From Phaffia rhodozyma (Eukaryota > Basidiomycota > Tremellomycetes > Cystofilobasidiales > Mrakiaceae): a stretch of DNA of 64,000 nt. The notes beneath the pieces are model-generated. The model was not told the DNA's origin. It saw nothing but the letters and a program-made list of their open reading frames with translations, and did no database searches. Shown piece after piece: positions 13,744 through 26,793 of the stretch. Both the position numbers and the translations under genes were made by a program. How positions within the stretch are numbered: position 1 is the first letter of the stretch; the number at the start of each line of letters is the position of its first letter. The stretch is from positions 1,257,501-1,321,500 of the forward strand of contig JACGZH010000003.1 of the NCBI GenBank assembly GCA_014706385.1, given 5' to 3'.

Positions 13744-15421
13744 GTCAATGCTACAGGGGAAGAAAGTGAGGAAGAATGAGATGCCTTGCGTTTAAGCATG
13801 GTGAGAGCAACCCTAACCAATGACGGCCGATACGTGATCCTCTTGGGCCTGGGTATCTTCAGACCACAAGCCACCAACATCTTATATCTCATGGGTTCAG
13901 TCTACCAAGATTAATCCTCCTCTTATATCTCTTTATCCTGTGACTATGTCCCAGCAACCTGCGATCTATCCACCCTGTTTCCCTTGTTCCATGTGTTTCG
14001 TTCACCTTCTCTTGTCAAAGACAACCAAATCAGGAGCCTGAATTGCTGTTCCCGCGCTCACCTCTTCCGGGTACATATATCGTAACCCGCGGCTACCCGC
14101 ACAGCCTTCCGTGGTCTTCGAACACACAATCACGTGACCCAAACTCGAGGACCGGCCCTGGCGCAAGACCTTGTGAGTTCAAAAGGACTCTACTTTTTCG
14201 CCATTTCTTTCTTCGTTCTACATCTTCCCTGAGAGCTTCTGGGGATTCTCATTGATTACTGACAATTGGTGAGTTCACGATTTTCATCCTCGCACACAAA
14301 CATGTCCTCTCCCACGCCTCCTGGAAATGGATGAACTCTTGTGTATAAATCTTTTCAAACTAGAGTCTCCGAGCCGATCCTTCTCCTGTGTGAGTGGAAA
14401 GGCGCAGACGATAAAACAACACTCTGATTTCAAATCGACATCCTTGCCGTCTGCTTTGTGGTTTTAAGCGAGAGAAAGAAGAACGGCTTGAACTGACTTT
14501 TGGCTGTTCTGTTTTTGAACCAGATCTTTGAATTTGCTCATACTAACCTATCTCCTGCAGGGGCTTCTATTTTTTCTTTCTACTTTCGTGAGTGCGCTTT
14601 ATTCCTATGTCTACCCACCCCATCCACCCTCGTAGCTGGGGATCCAAAAGATTATTTATGTAATTACCGTCAGATGCTGGAGGCCTGCGGGCTTCCAGTT
14701 TGTGATTGATACACACAAGGCTGCATTGTCACTTCGCGTGATGTGTAATGATGCTTCCCCAGCTGTTCTCGTTCCATTGGACTCCGTGTTATTTCCCGGA
14801 TCTCAAGGCTGACATTCAAATCACTTGTCATGCTTTTGCTCAGTGTAAACTCTAATAGCTCAAAACATCTGCCCATCAAGTTTTCAAAAAGGTTAGTTCT
14901 TTTGCTTTCGTTGTTCCCTCCAGATCACCCCAACGCCTCCTTTGAATGATGTCTATATCACGACGGTCTTCAGATCGATCCTGTCAGGAGCTTAACCTCC
15001 TGCTGGATCATCATCCTGTTGAAACCGCACGCAACAAAATTCGTGCAACAACATATCCTGATTCGCCCTCTACGCTCCAATTTGGCTGTATTCCTTGCAA
15101 AGAGAACGTCGGTTTGCTGACTTTGGTCTCTTTGCCGACTCCATTCAGGTACTGTCCCATTTATCGTATGATTATCTGTATATACATGTTGTCTCGAATA
15201 AAGTCAATTCGGAGCGAGAAAGAAAGAAAGAAAGAAGCCGTTGAACAGCAAGCGAACAGTGATCTGAGTGGGCACATATATATCAGTCGTCCAGAGTTAC
15301 AACCAAAGAAATGAAGAGGAATTCATAGCATAATTCAAAGAACCGCCGTTCACTGTGGATGCTCCCATAACCTCAACCCCTCAACCCCTTGATTAACAAT
15401 CACAGTCAGACCTCCGCCTGT
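13744..15421. other. 1.7-kb region without a clear protein gene; possible spliced non-coding transcript
   Basis: No open frame here looks coding. The plus strand has repeated GTGAGT donor-like sites at 14172, 14269, 14390 and 14588, a strong branch site plus acceptor (TACTAAC at 14541-14547 and CTGCAG ending at 14560), and GTTAGT..CTCCAG at about 14891-14923. ATGATG and CTGA words resembling box C and box D occur at about 14747-14812. A CACGTG lies at 14131-14136. A spliced non-coding transcript, perhaps hosting snoRNAs, would fit, but no guide sequence is demonstrated. Confidence 0.3.
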
Positions 15422-17639
15422 CTAGAAGGAGTTCTTCTTCTCCCTAAGAACACCCATAGCAGTGACCGGGTCAACTGTCCTTGTGTACTCTCTGATACCG
15501 TTCGTGTTAGGGGAAATTGAACGAAGAGAGAAATATCAGTTTCCGTGCTTCTTTCCATCTGCCTTTCCCCTCCCAATCCCAACCGAAACGAAACAAAAGA
15601 AAAGAAGACAAAGAGGGAAGAATAGGAGACACTCACTGGACGCTCTTCTCCCCTAATCTGACAAACACATTCCACCGCTTCTCATCCCCGATCGTATACC
15701 CATTCAGTACACAGTCCCCCTGCTCGGTCGCTTTGAGTAGCGTCTGGATCGATTCGTTCTTAGGTTCGACGTGTGCTCCTTTTTTATTGTTTCGGTTCAT
15801 TTGAGAGTGCGTGGGTTAAAGTGAGCGTGCGCGCGGGCACGGGGGCAGAGGTGAGTAAGCGAACGAGTACGTGAATGACAGATCAACAACTCGATCATCC
15901 AAGAAAGAGATAGACGAGAAGGAGAGTGTGGAAGAGGACGAAAGAACGAACCAAACTTTGCAGAACCGGCGGTGTATTCATGCCCGTTAAGGACTTTGGT
16001 CGTTTCCGGCAGTTTCATCTATTCGGTTGTTGACGATAGGCGGAACACATGAAGGAAGGCAACCCCAGAATGAGACGAAAAGGAATTAGGATGAGAATCG
16101 GGAAGGGGAGAGAGGAGGAAGGAGGGACGAACGAGCTTCTGAAGAGAAGAATGCATCTCTTCGGGCGTCCCTTCAAAAAATCTTCCACATCCCGCTGAGA
16201 AACCACAATAACGATCAATAGAAGTTTCAAGAAATTCATAAGTGTCTGGTTGGACATCATTTTGTGTACCAGAATGGATCGAGCTGTGCTCATGAACAAG
16301 GAATAGAAACTGACCTGTGAAAAGGGTGTCACCTGTAAAGACAACTTTCTCGTCCGATTTCTTATCGACTACATACTGACATGTTTACCCAACAAGTAAG
16401 AAAGAACGAACATGGCGGAGCGAAGAGGAAGAGAAAATAAACGGAGATCAGAATTCTGGAGTGATTCTCCAACACACATTTCAAAAGCAAACGGTCACTC
16501 ACATAGCAGATTGAATCCTGGGTATGACAAGGCGTGTGAATGCACCTAACAGGGTTTCAACCATTCCACAAAGAAAAGAGAAACCGTCAGTCAAGTTTCG
16601 ATACAATGGTCAACGCTGGAGAAGAGCCGAGCAAAAGAGAGAGTTAGAGTGATAGATTCCAAAAACATACGTCACTTCTAGATCATCACCGATCTTGAAC
16701 GTTTCGCCGTCCTTCACGATCTGAGTCACGCCCTCGCATTCGTTCGAACCACCTGTGACGACTACGTTAGGAAAGTTCTTTACCTATTGGACAAGGAAAG
16801 GAAAGAAGGGTCCCAAAAATTAGGACCGTCAGAAAAAAAGGATCAAAGTGAATTCCGACGCGCAAGAAAGAGAACGTACGAAGTCTTTGTTCCCACCAGC
16901 GTGATCCTATTTGATGAAGAAACCCCCCATATGCGCGCGTACATCAAGGTGAGGCGAACAAGCGTCAGAGCTTTGTCAGTCTATACATGTTGTGCGAAGA
17001 GAGAGAGATAGATAAAGGAATGAGAGAAGGAATCGTGAGAAACATACATAATGATGGTGAGTCGTGATCAGGTGAGTAACCTTTCCAAATTATTCCCAGT
17101 GCAATGGCCAACCGAAACGAAGCGGAATGAGAACGAGATCAAAACCAAAAGCACACACATTAAAGGGCTTGACGATCAGCAGAACCCCTCAATCAAGATC
17201 AAGATACAAGCACAAAGAATGTGAACGCATATGTGTATGTGAGAGGAAAGAATCTCAGGAAAGAACTCACTTCGACACCCTGTTTGGCGACCTCGGCCGA
17301 GATCTTTTCCGCGTTGAACGGGTCTACGACTGCTCCCTTCTTGGAGTTTGTGTCTTGGATGATGTACATCCAATTGTCCGATCTGGCTGTATTAGAACAG
17401 AGAGACCCATTACATTCACTCTCATCAGTCTGTCTGTCTCTCGACTTGAAGTGGAGAGTAAAGAGGGATGTATAAGAAACAGAACGAGGTATAGAGAGGA
17501 GGGGTTCAAGCAAACCTTTAATAGGTGTAATCTTCATTCTCTCAAGAGTCGATAGAGTAGCAAAAGATCTGTTTGGTGAAGCGAGTAGAGTACGGGACTT
17601 GATACGGTTGGCTAAGTGTATCGGGAGTCTGATGAGCAT
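15422..17639 (-). CDS. GLO2: Hydroxyacylglutathione hydrolase (glyoxalase II), probably mitochondrial
   Basis: It hydrolyses S-lactoylglutathione to lactate and glutathione, finishing methylglyoxal detoxification. Eleven exons (17516-17639, 17271-17386, 17048-17080, 16880-16906, 16671-16783, 16503-16545, 16315-16375, 16133-16194, 15952-16018, 15637-15778, 15422-15491) give 285 residues in frame. The metallo-beta-lactamase-fold motif THHHYDHAGGN is split between the 33-nt and 27-nt exons. CIHTPCHT, FTGDTLF, GCGRFFEGTPEEM and LNGHEYT follow, with the family ending DPVTAMGVLREKKNSF. The first 34 residues are rich in Arg, Ser and Leu without acids, like a mitochondrial presequence; an internal Met at residue 35 could give a cytosolic form. 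Confidence 0.95.
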
Positions 17640-18059
17640 ATGGTTGTCGTTCAGTCAACGTCGATCGGGGGTCTGTAGATGAAGGGGTGATGTGAATGAA
17701 GAGGTGAAGAGATTTGGGATGCTTCTGATTCGTCGCTTACGTCATTCCATCCAGAGTCTTTGTCATGTAATGATCTCCGCTTGAGTAGGGTACACATGTT
17801 CATCGTAAGCGTACACAACCTTGAATACAGCGAGAATAAAGTAGAGAAGGAACTAAATGAAAAATAGGAGGGAAAATAGTGGAGAATGGAGAAAGCGAAA
17901 AGAGATGGCACTGAAAGTGTTTATTGCTCTGGGATCATGGCCACAGCATATAGCACATGGTTTAGAGCGCGGCGGCCCACCCTTTTTTGGGTGTGTGCAG
18001 GAAGGATGAGGAGGAGCAAACACGGATCGGGTTTGGGCCAGACCCAGAAATAGAGAAGC
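17640..18059. other. Intergenic spacer between two minus-strand genes
   Basis: This holds the promoter of the glyoxalase II gene and the 3' UTR of the succinate/fumarate carrier. Short open frames here have low-complexity Phe/Ser content and look spurious. No site is recognised. Confidence 0.4.
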
Positions 18060-20160
18060 CTACGCATCATAGCTAGTATCTTCCACAGGGCTCGCCTTCA
18101 GATTCTCAATCGCGCCTTTCACTTTCTCGTAAACCTGATACAGGGCAATATAATATCTCGGCTCAATTGTCAGCATTCATGGCGCCTGGGAGTTAACTCA
18201 AGATGAGGGGAAGAAACACAACAAGAACGAGGTTACTGACCGTGAAAACAATAGCCTGTCCAGGAGCGACTCTGAGGACTCGGGGAGTGATTCCCTTGTA
18301 GAACGCCTTGGCGCCTTCTTCACGGAACATGTCGCCTGCCACCTTCATGAAACGTGATATCGCGGTCTCGCCTGGAGCCTTGGACGCCTTTTGGATCCGA
18401 CTATAATTTCAATCAAGGCACAACATCAAGAGAAAGGTGGGACGAGTCAGATTCTTTGGTCAAGACAAGGGCAAAGAACAAACAGAGACTACGTCTTGAT
18501 GGTATCGATCGGAGCACTGTAGGCCGGTTTGGCAATAAAGAACAGATCATTTGAGTCAGCCTCATGATTCGTCTCATCTTGAAGGAGCGCAGGGGACTTA
18601 CTTTGAGAATGGTCCCATTGCTCCACTGACGAGACCGAGAACCAAAGTCTGATAGCTTGGGAGTTCGCCTGCCTCCTGAAAGGCTGGTTGAAGGTTGAGC
18701 GCGAGCTTCTTGAACTCTTGATAGGCCGTGAAGTTAACACCCTACGACGAAATCAAAAGTACACGGGACAATCATCGGATGTTAGGCAAGAATTCGAGTA
18801 AAAATGCATAGGGCAAGACTGGATTGGACCGACCTGATTGGTCGCCTGTCTCAAAGCAGTGAGGCCGACTCCTCGGTAGAGTGTGCCCAGTCCTTCTTCG
18901 CCAACGATCCGGTAGGCTGCATGAGCCGCATTTCGATATTTGGGAACCTCGGATGGATCAGATAGCGAGTGAAGCTGAGCTTGTAATCGAATCTTGACAA
19001 CTTCCATTGGGGTAACAACAGCGACAGCCTCTGTCGCTCCTGCCAACAGACCGGCTGTAGAGGTAGAGAGAAGGGCGGTGAGAATTCATAATGGCCTCTA
19101 TGGGAACCAGTTTGGAGAGGAAGCGATAAACGGTAACCAACAGATAAACACTTTCCCCGGACCAGTTTTTCCCTGAGAGTCCGCAAAGAAGCCCTTGTAC
19201 ACTTCCAGGTTTTTCACAAGGAAAGAAACGCAGGATAGGTTGTCAGCAGATAAACGGAGCGTGTTATCGGAGAGTGTGAGAAAACCAGGGGACAGACTTT
19301 CGAAACTGGCGAACCGGATGGCCATCTTTGGGACAATCCCTCCGATGACGGCGCCCAGACCTTTATACAGTCCCAAGGGAGTTTCCTTTGCGACAATTTG
19401 TCGACCGGTTGCATAGAACGAGAGCGGTGGAAGCTAGAGATGACCGAAAGAGAAAGGATCAGAGATAGGAAGAGGTAGGAAGAGGCGCCAGAATGAGAGC
19501 AACGGGAGTAAAGACTTACACCAGCCAGCTTTCTGGACCTGGTGAGTTGCATTCGGACCTATGGGTTGTCACCAACAGGAGATGAGAGGTAGGTGGTCAG
19601 CATGTTCCTGAAGATACGGCGAGGGACATGGATCACTGCTCGACTCACCTTGATAGTATCTGTACCAAATTAGCGGCAAGTAGAGAGTGAACGATAAGCT
19701 CTCAAAGGAACAGGAGAGAAAACCAGAATAGCGGTATAAATGAGGAACGAGATGAAAGAAACCAGACCAACCGAGAGGATGACATATGCCTAGGAACAAG
19801 GTCGATTGGGAGAGGATGAGTCCTTAGTGCTGATCTTGACATTGGCTCATCGTTGGTAAAAGTCAGAGAAAGATGATGGACTTACAGGCCTCGGCCATAC
19901 CTGAGATGGCACATGTGAAGGAGATGATAGTATACGGTCAGTCACGATGCCAACCGTTGGATGAGACAAGACAAGGTATCAGAGACAAGAATAGAGTTCT
20001 AACCGGCAATTCCTCCTGCTAAGAGATGTGTGCCCAACGGAACTTTTGGTTTTATGTTTGCCTTTTCTGGGTTCGACGGCGGCGAGGGTGGTGGTGTGGA
20101 TGACAGAGTTGGTGGATTCGACGGTGCCGAGGTCAACGGGGTGGATGTAAACGATGCCAT
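18060..20160 (-). CDS. SFC1: Mitochondrial succinate/fumarate carrier (Sfc1/Acr1 type)
   Basis: It exchanges succinate and fumarate across the inner mitochondrial membrane, linking the glyoxylate cycle to gluconeogenesis. Twelve exons give 351 residues in frame: 20004-20160, 19886-19900, 19772-19789, 19649-19659, 19520-19558, 19298-19433, 19142-19201, 18834-19054, 18602-18741, 18493-18516, 18241-18400 and 18060-18134. All three carrier signatures are present: HPLDTIKVR, TPMEVVKIR and APIDTIKTR. Sfc1-specific stretches include KETPLGLYKGLGAVI, GATEAVAVVTPMEVV and LVSGAMGPFSNAPID. Exons 2, 3 and 4 are only 15, 18 and 11 nt and together encode the first signature. The N terminus is a Pro/Ser/Thr-rich extension of about 35 residues. 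Confidence 0.93.
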
Positions 20161-21925
20161 AGTGGGAGCGGGAGCGGGAATAGGAATGGGAGTGGGAGTG
20201 GGAGTGAAAGTGGGAGTGGAAGGGTGGAAGGAAAGGAGAGATGTAAAGCAAAAAAGGATGCCAAGGAAAGTGAGAGAGATGTATCAAGGGCAGGAACGGT
20301 AGTGACAGGAGGAGTGATGAATGGGAGCGATGCTGTTGTTAAAGAAGAGCAAAGAAGAAACCTCTTTGTTTATATACGTTTGGCGAGAGGAGAAGGCTGA
20401 TATTCTCTCCTGTGTATGAGAGAGGGAGAGAGAGAGTGTGTGTGTTTACAAGAAGAAACAGTGATCTCCCGGGTGAATGCGCTAAGAGAAAGAAGCCAAT
20501 CCGAAGAGGAATGCTAGCAAGGATATGTGTGTGTTTGTGTGTTTGTGTGTGAGTGGTTGGATGAGTGGGCGACCGAGTGAGATGGGTGAGTGGAACGTTC
20601 AGAGGGTCAGCCAAGATCTCGCCAGTGAGGATGAACGACCGAGTCAGTATAGAAACAGAACAAAGCGATCAGCCCGATGCTCGAGTGGGTCAGTAAAAGG
20701 CGAGGGAGTCAAGAAACTAAGAGTCAGATGGGGTAAGTGAGTGAGAAGATAGGAGGAATTGAGGATGTGAGTGATTGAGAGAGAGTGTGCGTGCGTGCGT
20801 ATGTGCTAGTACGGGTGTGAGTGAGTGAGTGAGTGAGTGCTGCTGCTGGTAAGAGGGAGCGAGAAGAAACTCGCTCGCCTCCGGCAATTCCCGGTAAAGA
20901 TTTCAGCCGGTAAACGCTCGCACGCCTGCTTTCATCTTCTTTTGCCTGTTCCTTCTTTTTTTTTTTTTTTTTTTTGGCTTTCCCACAGGTCACGTTGAGC
21001 TTTCGTCTGTTGCCTGTCGCCTGTCGCTTGTCGTGTCTGCTGTCCCTGCTGCTCATGCTGCCTTTGCTGCCTTCGCTTCGGCCGACAGATCGGCTCGCTT
21101 GTCCTAAAACAAGCTCGGAACAGACAGGGAGAAACTCGGGTTGGGTTGGTCTTTCTTTCCGTTTGTTCTCTCTTTCCGTTTGTTCTCTCTTTCCGTTTGT
21201 TCTCTCTTTCCGTTTGTTCTCTCTTTCCGTTTGTTCTCTCTTTCCGTTTGTTCTCTCTTTCCGTTTGTTCTCTCTTTCTTGTCCAGGTCTCTCCTACTCC
21301 CTCGTCAAACAATCCCAATCGGACAGACGAGTCATCGTTCGATCCTAGTTACACGCATAAACGCATCATGGATCTATCAAACATATGATTCACGTTCTAC
21401 ATGACTTCTCCTTTTCCATACAGTCAGATATACCATGCATTCTTGAGCCTGACGATGACGGTACAGATCACAATGTAACCCTTGAGAGCGACAGAAAGAT
21501 TGATCGATCCCTCGAGTGGGTCTCCCCTCTGTCTTTCTCATCCCGTTCCCTTGTACTTGTAGAGAGAGAGACTCCGGGTTCATGTTTGAGCACTACCCTT
21601 TCATCCGGTGAGACCCGAGGACGAAGGGGGGAAAGGCCGTACGACCGAGCGAACAGAATGGAAGAAAGTTGACGTTCCGACGATTTAGAGCCGTCTTTGT
21701 TTGTCCTCAACACCCTTCTTGCCTGCTCACGTTCGTAACTGCGCCCATGCTCGTGTTTGCGTTCCTTTCCCCTTCTTTCCTTTCCTCTCCTCTCATCCTA
21801 ACCTGACCACACACTCGCCTCCTTTCCCATCCACCTGCTTCTCATCCCGTCCATGCCAGGACTATCCAGACAAACGACAGGGGTTTCAGACAGTCAGAAA
21901 AGAGAAAAAACCCTCAAGATTGTTT
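20161..21925. other. 1.8-kb repeat-rich intergenic region
   Basis: This lies upstream of the carrier gene and downstream of the Gcn5 gene. It contains GGGAGT-type purine repeats (20160-20215), GA/GT-rich runs near 20420-20450 and 20520-20550, a GAGT run near 20815-20840, a poly-T tract (about 20957-20976) and a 17-bp minisatellite (21150-21278). Open frames across it on both strands are by-products of the repeats. No gene is supported. Confidence 0.6.
21150..21278. repeat. 17-bp minisatellite, about 7 copies
   Basis: The unit TTTCCGTTTGTTCTCTC is repeated about seven times with almost no variation. Because 17 is not a multiple of 3, all three frames stay open and give the same 17-residue repeat, which explains the overlapping open frames here. 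The copies are far too short and close together for a CRISPR array. Confidence 0.9.
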
Positions 21926-24613
<2,688 letters not shown>

Positions 24614-24835
24614 CTTGAGCCCAGAAGAGAAAGGGTCGGGACGGGATGGGATGGAATAGATTGAAAAGAAGTAACAACAACCGGCTGGTGAGGGAACTCG
24701 TTTGATTACAAACCGGCCTAATACGTCGACTACAGAGTTTCCTAATCGGCAACTCGAATCTCTTTTCTCCATCTCCTTCATCGAGATTCATAATCATCAT
24801 CCATCCATCCATCCTCCCACCCATTTCTCTGCATC
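24614..24835. promoter_or_regulatory. Divergent promoter, Gcn5 and RRM-protein genes
   Basis: Only 222 bp separate the two start codons, so both promoters and leaders must lie here. A CATC repeat (about 24795-24813) is present. No TATA box or named factor site stands out. Confidence 0.4.
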
Positions 24836-26431
24836 ATGTACTCTGAACAAGACCGCGCCCAGGAGTCCATCATGGACATTGACAGCTTCTCAGTAAGTCT
24901 GTGCTGCTCTTTGTTCTCAATATTCTTTCTTCGTATCTCTCCGTACCCTCTCCCTAGCCTCCTTGTGCTCATCTTCTGACGAGAAAAAAAATGAATTTTA
25001 ATTATTCCCAAGCAGAAGTCTCGTCCCCGACGATCGGCTAATGACTCCCGGCAGCAGCCCTATCGCGTTAGTCAATCGTCCGGGTTACACTCAAACAAGC
25101 ATGCAGGAGTTCTGAAATCGTTCCCTTCTCTTTGATCATACACGTACATCCATTCGCGATCGGCAGAGGACATTGTTGCCCTACGCGCCGCCCACACACA
25201 GTACATCCGAGAGATGGTCCCATGATCTCTTTGGAGCTATGATCCCAGGCGGGAATCTCGCTTTCAGGTTGAATAAGAATGACACTGCGGCTGCGAAGAT
25301 TGCCGCTCGAAACGGTGGTCGAGGAGGAGGAAGGGATAATGATCTATTGGATCCCGGGCTAGACTTGTTTGGAAAGAAAGAGGAAACCGAGAAGAATGCT
25401 CAGATTCCCTCCAGACCTCGAGACGCTCGACCGAGCCAGCCTCAAAGAGAAAACAAGACACCGGCAGAGAAGGGGATTGGGATCAAGGGCGCGAGCATGG
25501 TGAACAAGAAGATGGTAGAGGTTGGGAACCTTGCACCTGGAACCACGGCAGAAGATGTCAAGGTTCGCGTCTTTTTCCTTGTCCTTTGAATTCTCCTTGT
25601 GCCCAACCCCACTACCCTATCTACCTTGATCGATGTAGATAGACAGACTGATAATGAGACTGATCTCTTTGTTTCACTCGTACAGATGACGTTCAACACG
25701 TTTGGTGCCATCGTCTCCTCTTCTATCTCATCTCAAACCAATCAATCCGTCACGGTAAGCGCCCGATTCTTTTCTTTCCTAGAATTTCACTCTCGAGATA
25801 TCATCTTACCTGATTTTCAATATCTATTCTCTCTGAACCTTTAGGTGCTCATAGAGTTTGCCAAACCTACTTTTGCCGAGGCGGCTATCAGCGCTTTCCA
25901 TGGCCAAATTGCTGATGGTCGAACGATCTCTGTCCAATTCTCATCCCCCCAATTATCAATCTCTGTCCCCACCGCCCCATCTTCACAACAACCTCGCTCG
26001 AGACCAACTCCGTCTGGACCGGCAGCATCAAACAAGAATGCAGGCAGCAGCTTAAGCAACAGGCTCGCTCCTGTTGCTCCTAGGGCACCGGCACCAGGAG
26101 GGTTGTTCGGAAGACTCGGTCTGGTGAGCGGCCAGTCTGAATCAGGAGCAGGGAAAAAGTCGTTGGAGAAACTAGTAGAAGGAGGTGATCTGATGGACGG
26201 AATCGGAGGTTCTTCGTATGTTTCAATGTCTACTCCTCTTCCTTTCTCTCAGACCACAACGGATTCTCACAATAGACGCGTTCTCTTTGCTTTTGTATCA
26301 GAAAAATGTACTCGGATACGATGGACACCAGTTCTAACCCACGCCCTCGACAGGCCGGCCGAGGGCGAGGAGGTAAGAGAGGTGGAAGCCAACGATCAAG
26401 AAGGGGTGTTGGTAATATGGATATCGATTAG
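24836..26431 (+). CDS. RRM-domain RNA-binding protein, possibly ALYREF/Mlo3-like
   Basis: Exons 24836-24892, 25013-25066, 25167-25562, 25686-25754, 25845-26215 and 26302-26431 give 358 residues. One RRM spans roughly residues 155-230: MVEVGNLAPGTTAEDV (RNP2-like), a middle exon with FNTFGAIVSSSI, then VLIEFAKPTFAEAAIS (RNP1-like) and GRTISVQF. The C terminus has an arginine/glycine tail (GRGRGGKRGGSQRSRRG) ending in MDID. N-terminal acidic motif, central RRM and RGG tail recall mRNA export adaptors, but the family is not certain. The second exon begins at a NAGNAG tandem acceptor (AAGCAG), so a one-residue Gln variant is possible. Confidence 0.75.
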
Positions 26432-26793
26432 GCTGATAATGAACAAGAGTCAAAAGTGAAGGCTGCTGGAAATTTGCGTAAGGGAGTAGGCGATAGGCGT
26501 TTGTAGAATCTTGACCGTGCATGTGCATACGTTGTTTGTTTAGAGAGGGAAACACATGTTGTACCTGTCTATTCGGTTTGTTACCCAAAGACGCTAGAGA
26601 AAAAAGAGACACGCCTGGCCTACAAACCGACAGACAAACAGAGCGATCCAAAGAACATACAAAAGATGAACAGACAAGGATTCTCATTCTATTTAGATTC
26701 TAGACATATACAACCCTAAAGACAACATTTCCACCACTTGGTCTACCTGTTATTCCTCTTCCTCTCGTCTCGTCTCCCTCATTCTTCTCAAAT
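26432..26793. other. Convergent 3' spacer
   Basis: This lies between the stops of the RRM gene and the YMC-type carrier gene. Both 3' UTRs should lie here. No repeat or structure is seen. Confidence 0.4.

Noticed and set aside
17651..17911. Small minus-strand gene upstream of glyoxalase II
   Set aside because: Phe/Ser-rich low complexity with no motif; it lies where the glyoxalase II promoter is expected.
21150..21278. CRISPR-like array
   Set aside because: The units are head-to-tail 17-bp copies with no spacers, and the genome is eukaryotic.
20932..21404. Overlapping open frames with regular 17-residue repeats on both strands
   Set aside because: They are produced by the 17-bp minisatellite, which is open in every frame. 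No start context, splice pattern or motif supports a protein.
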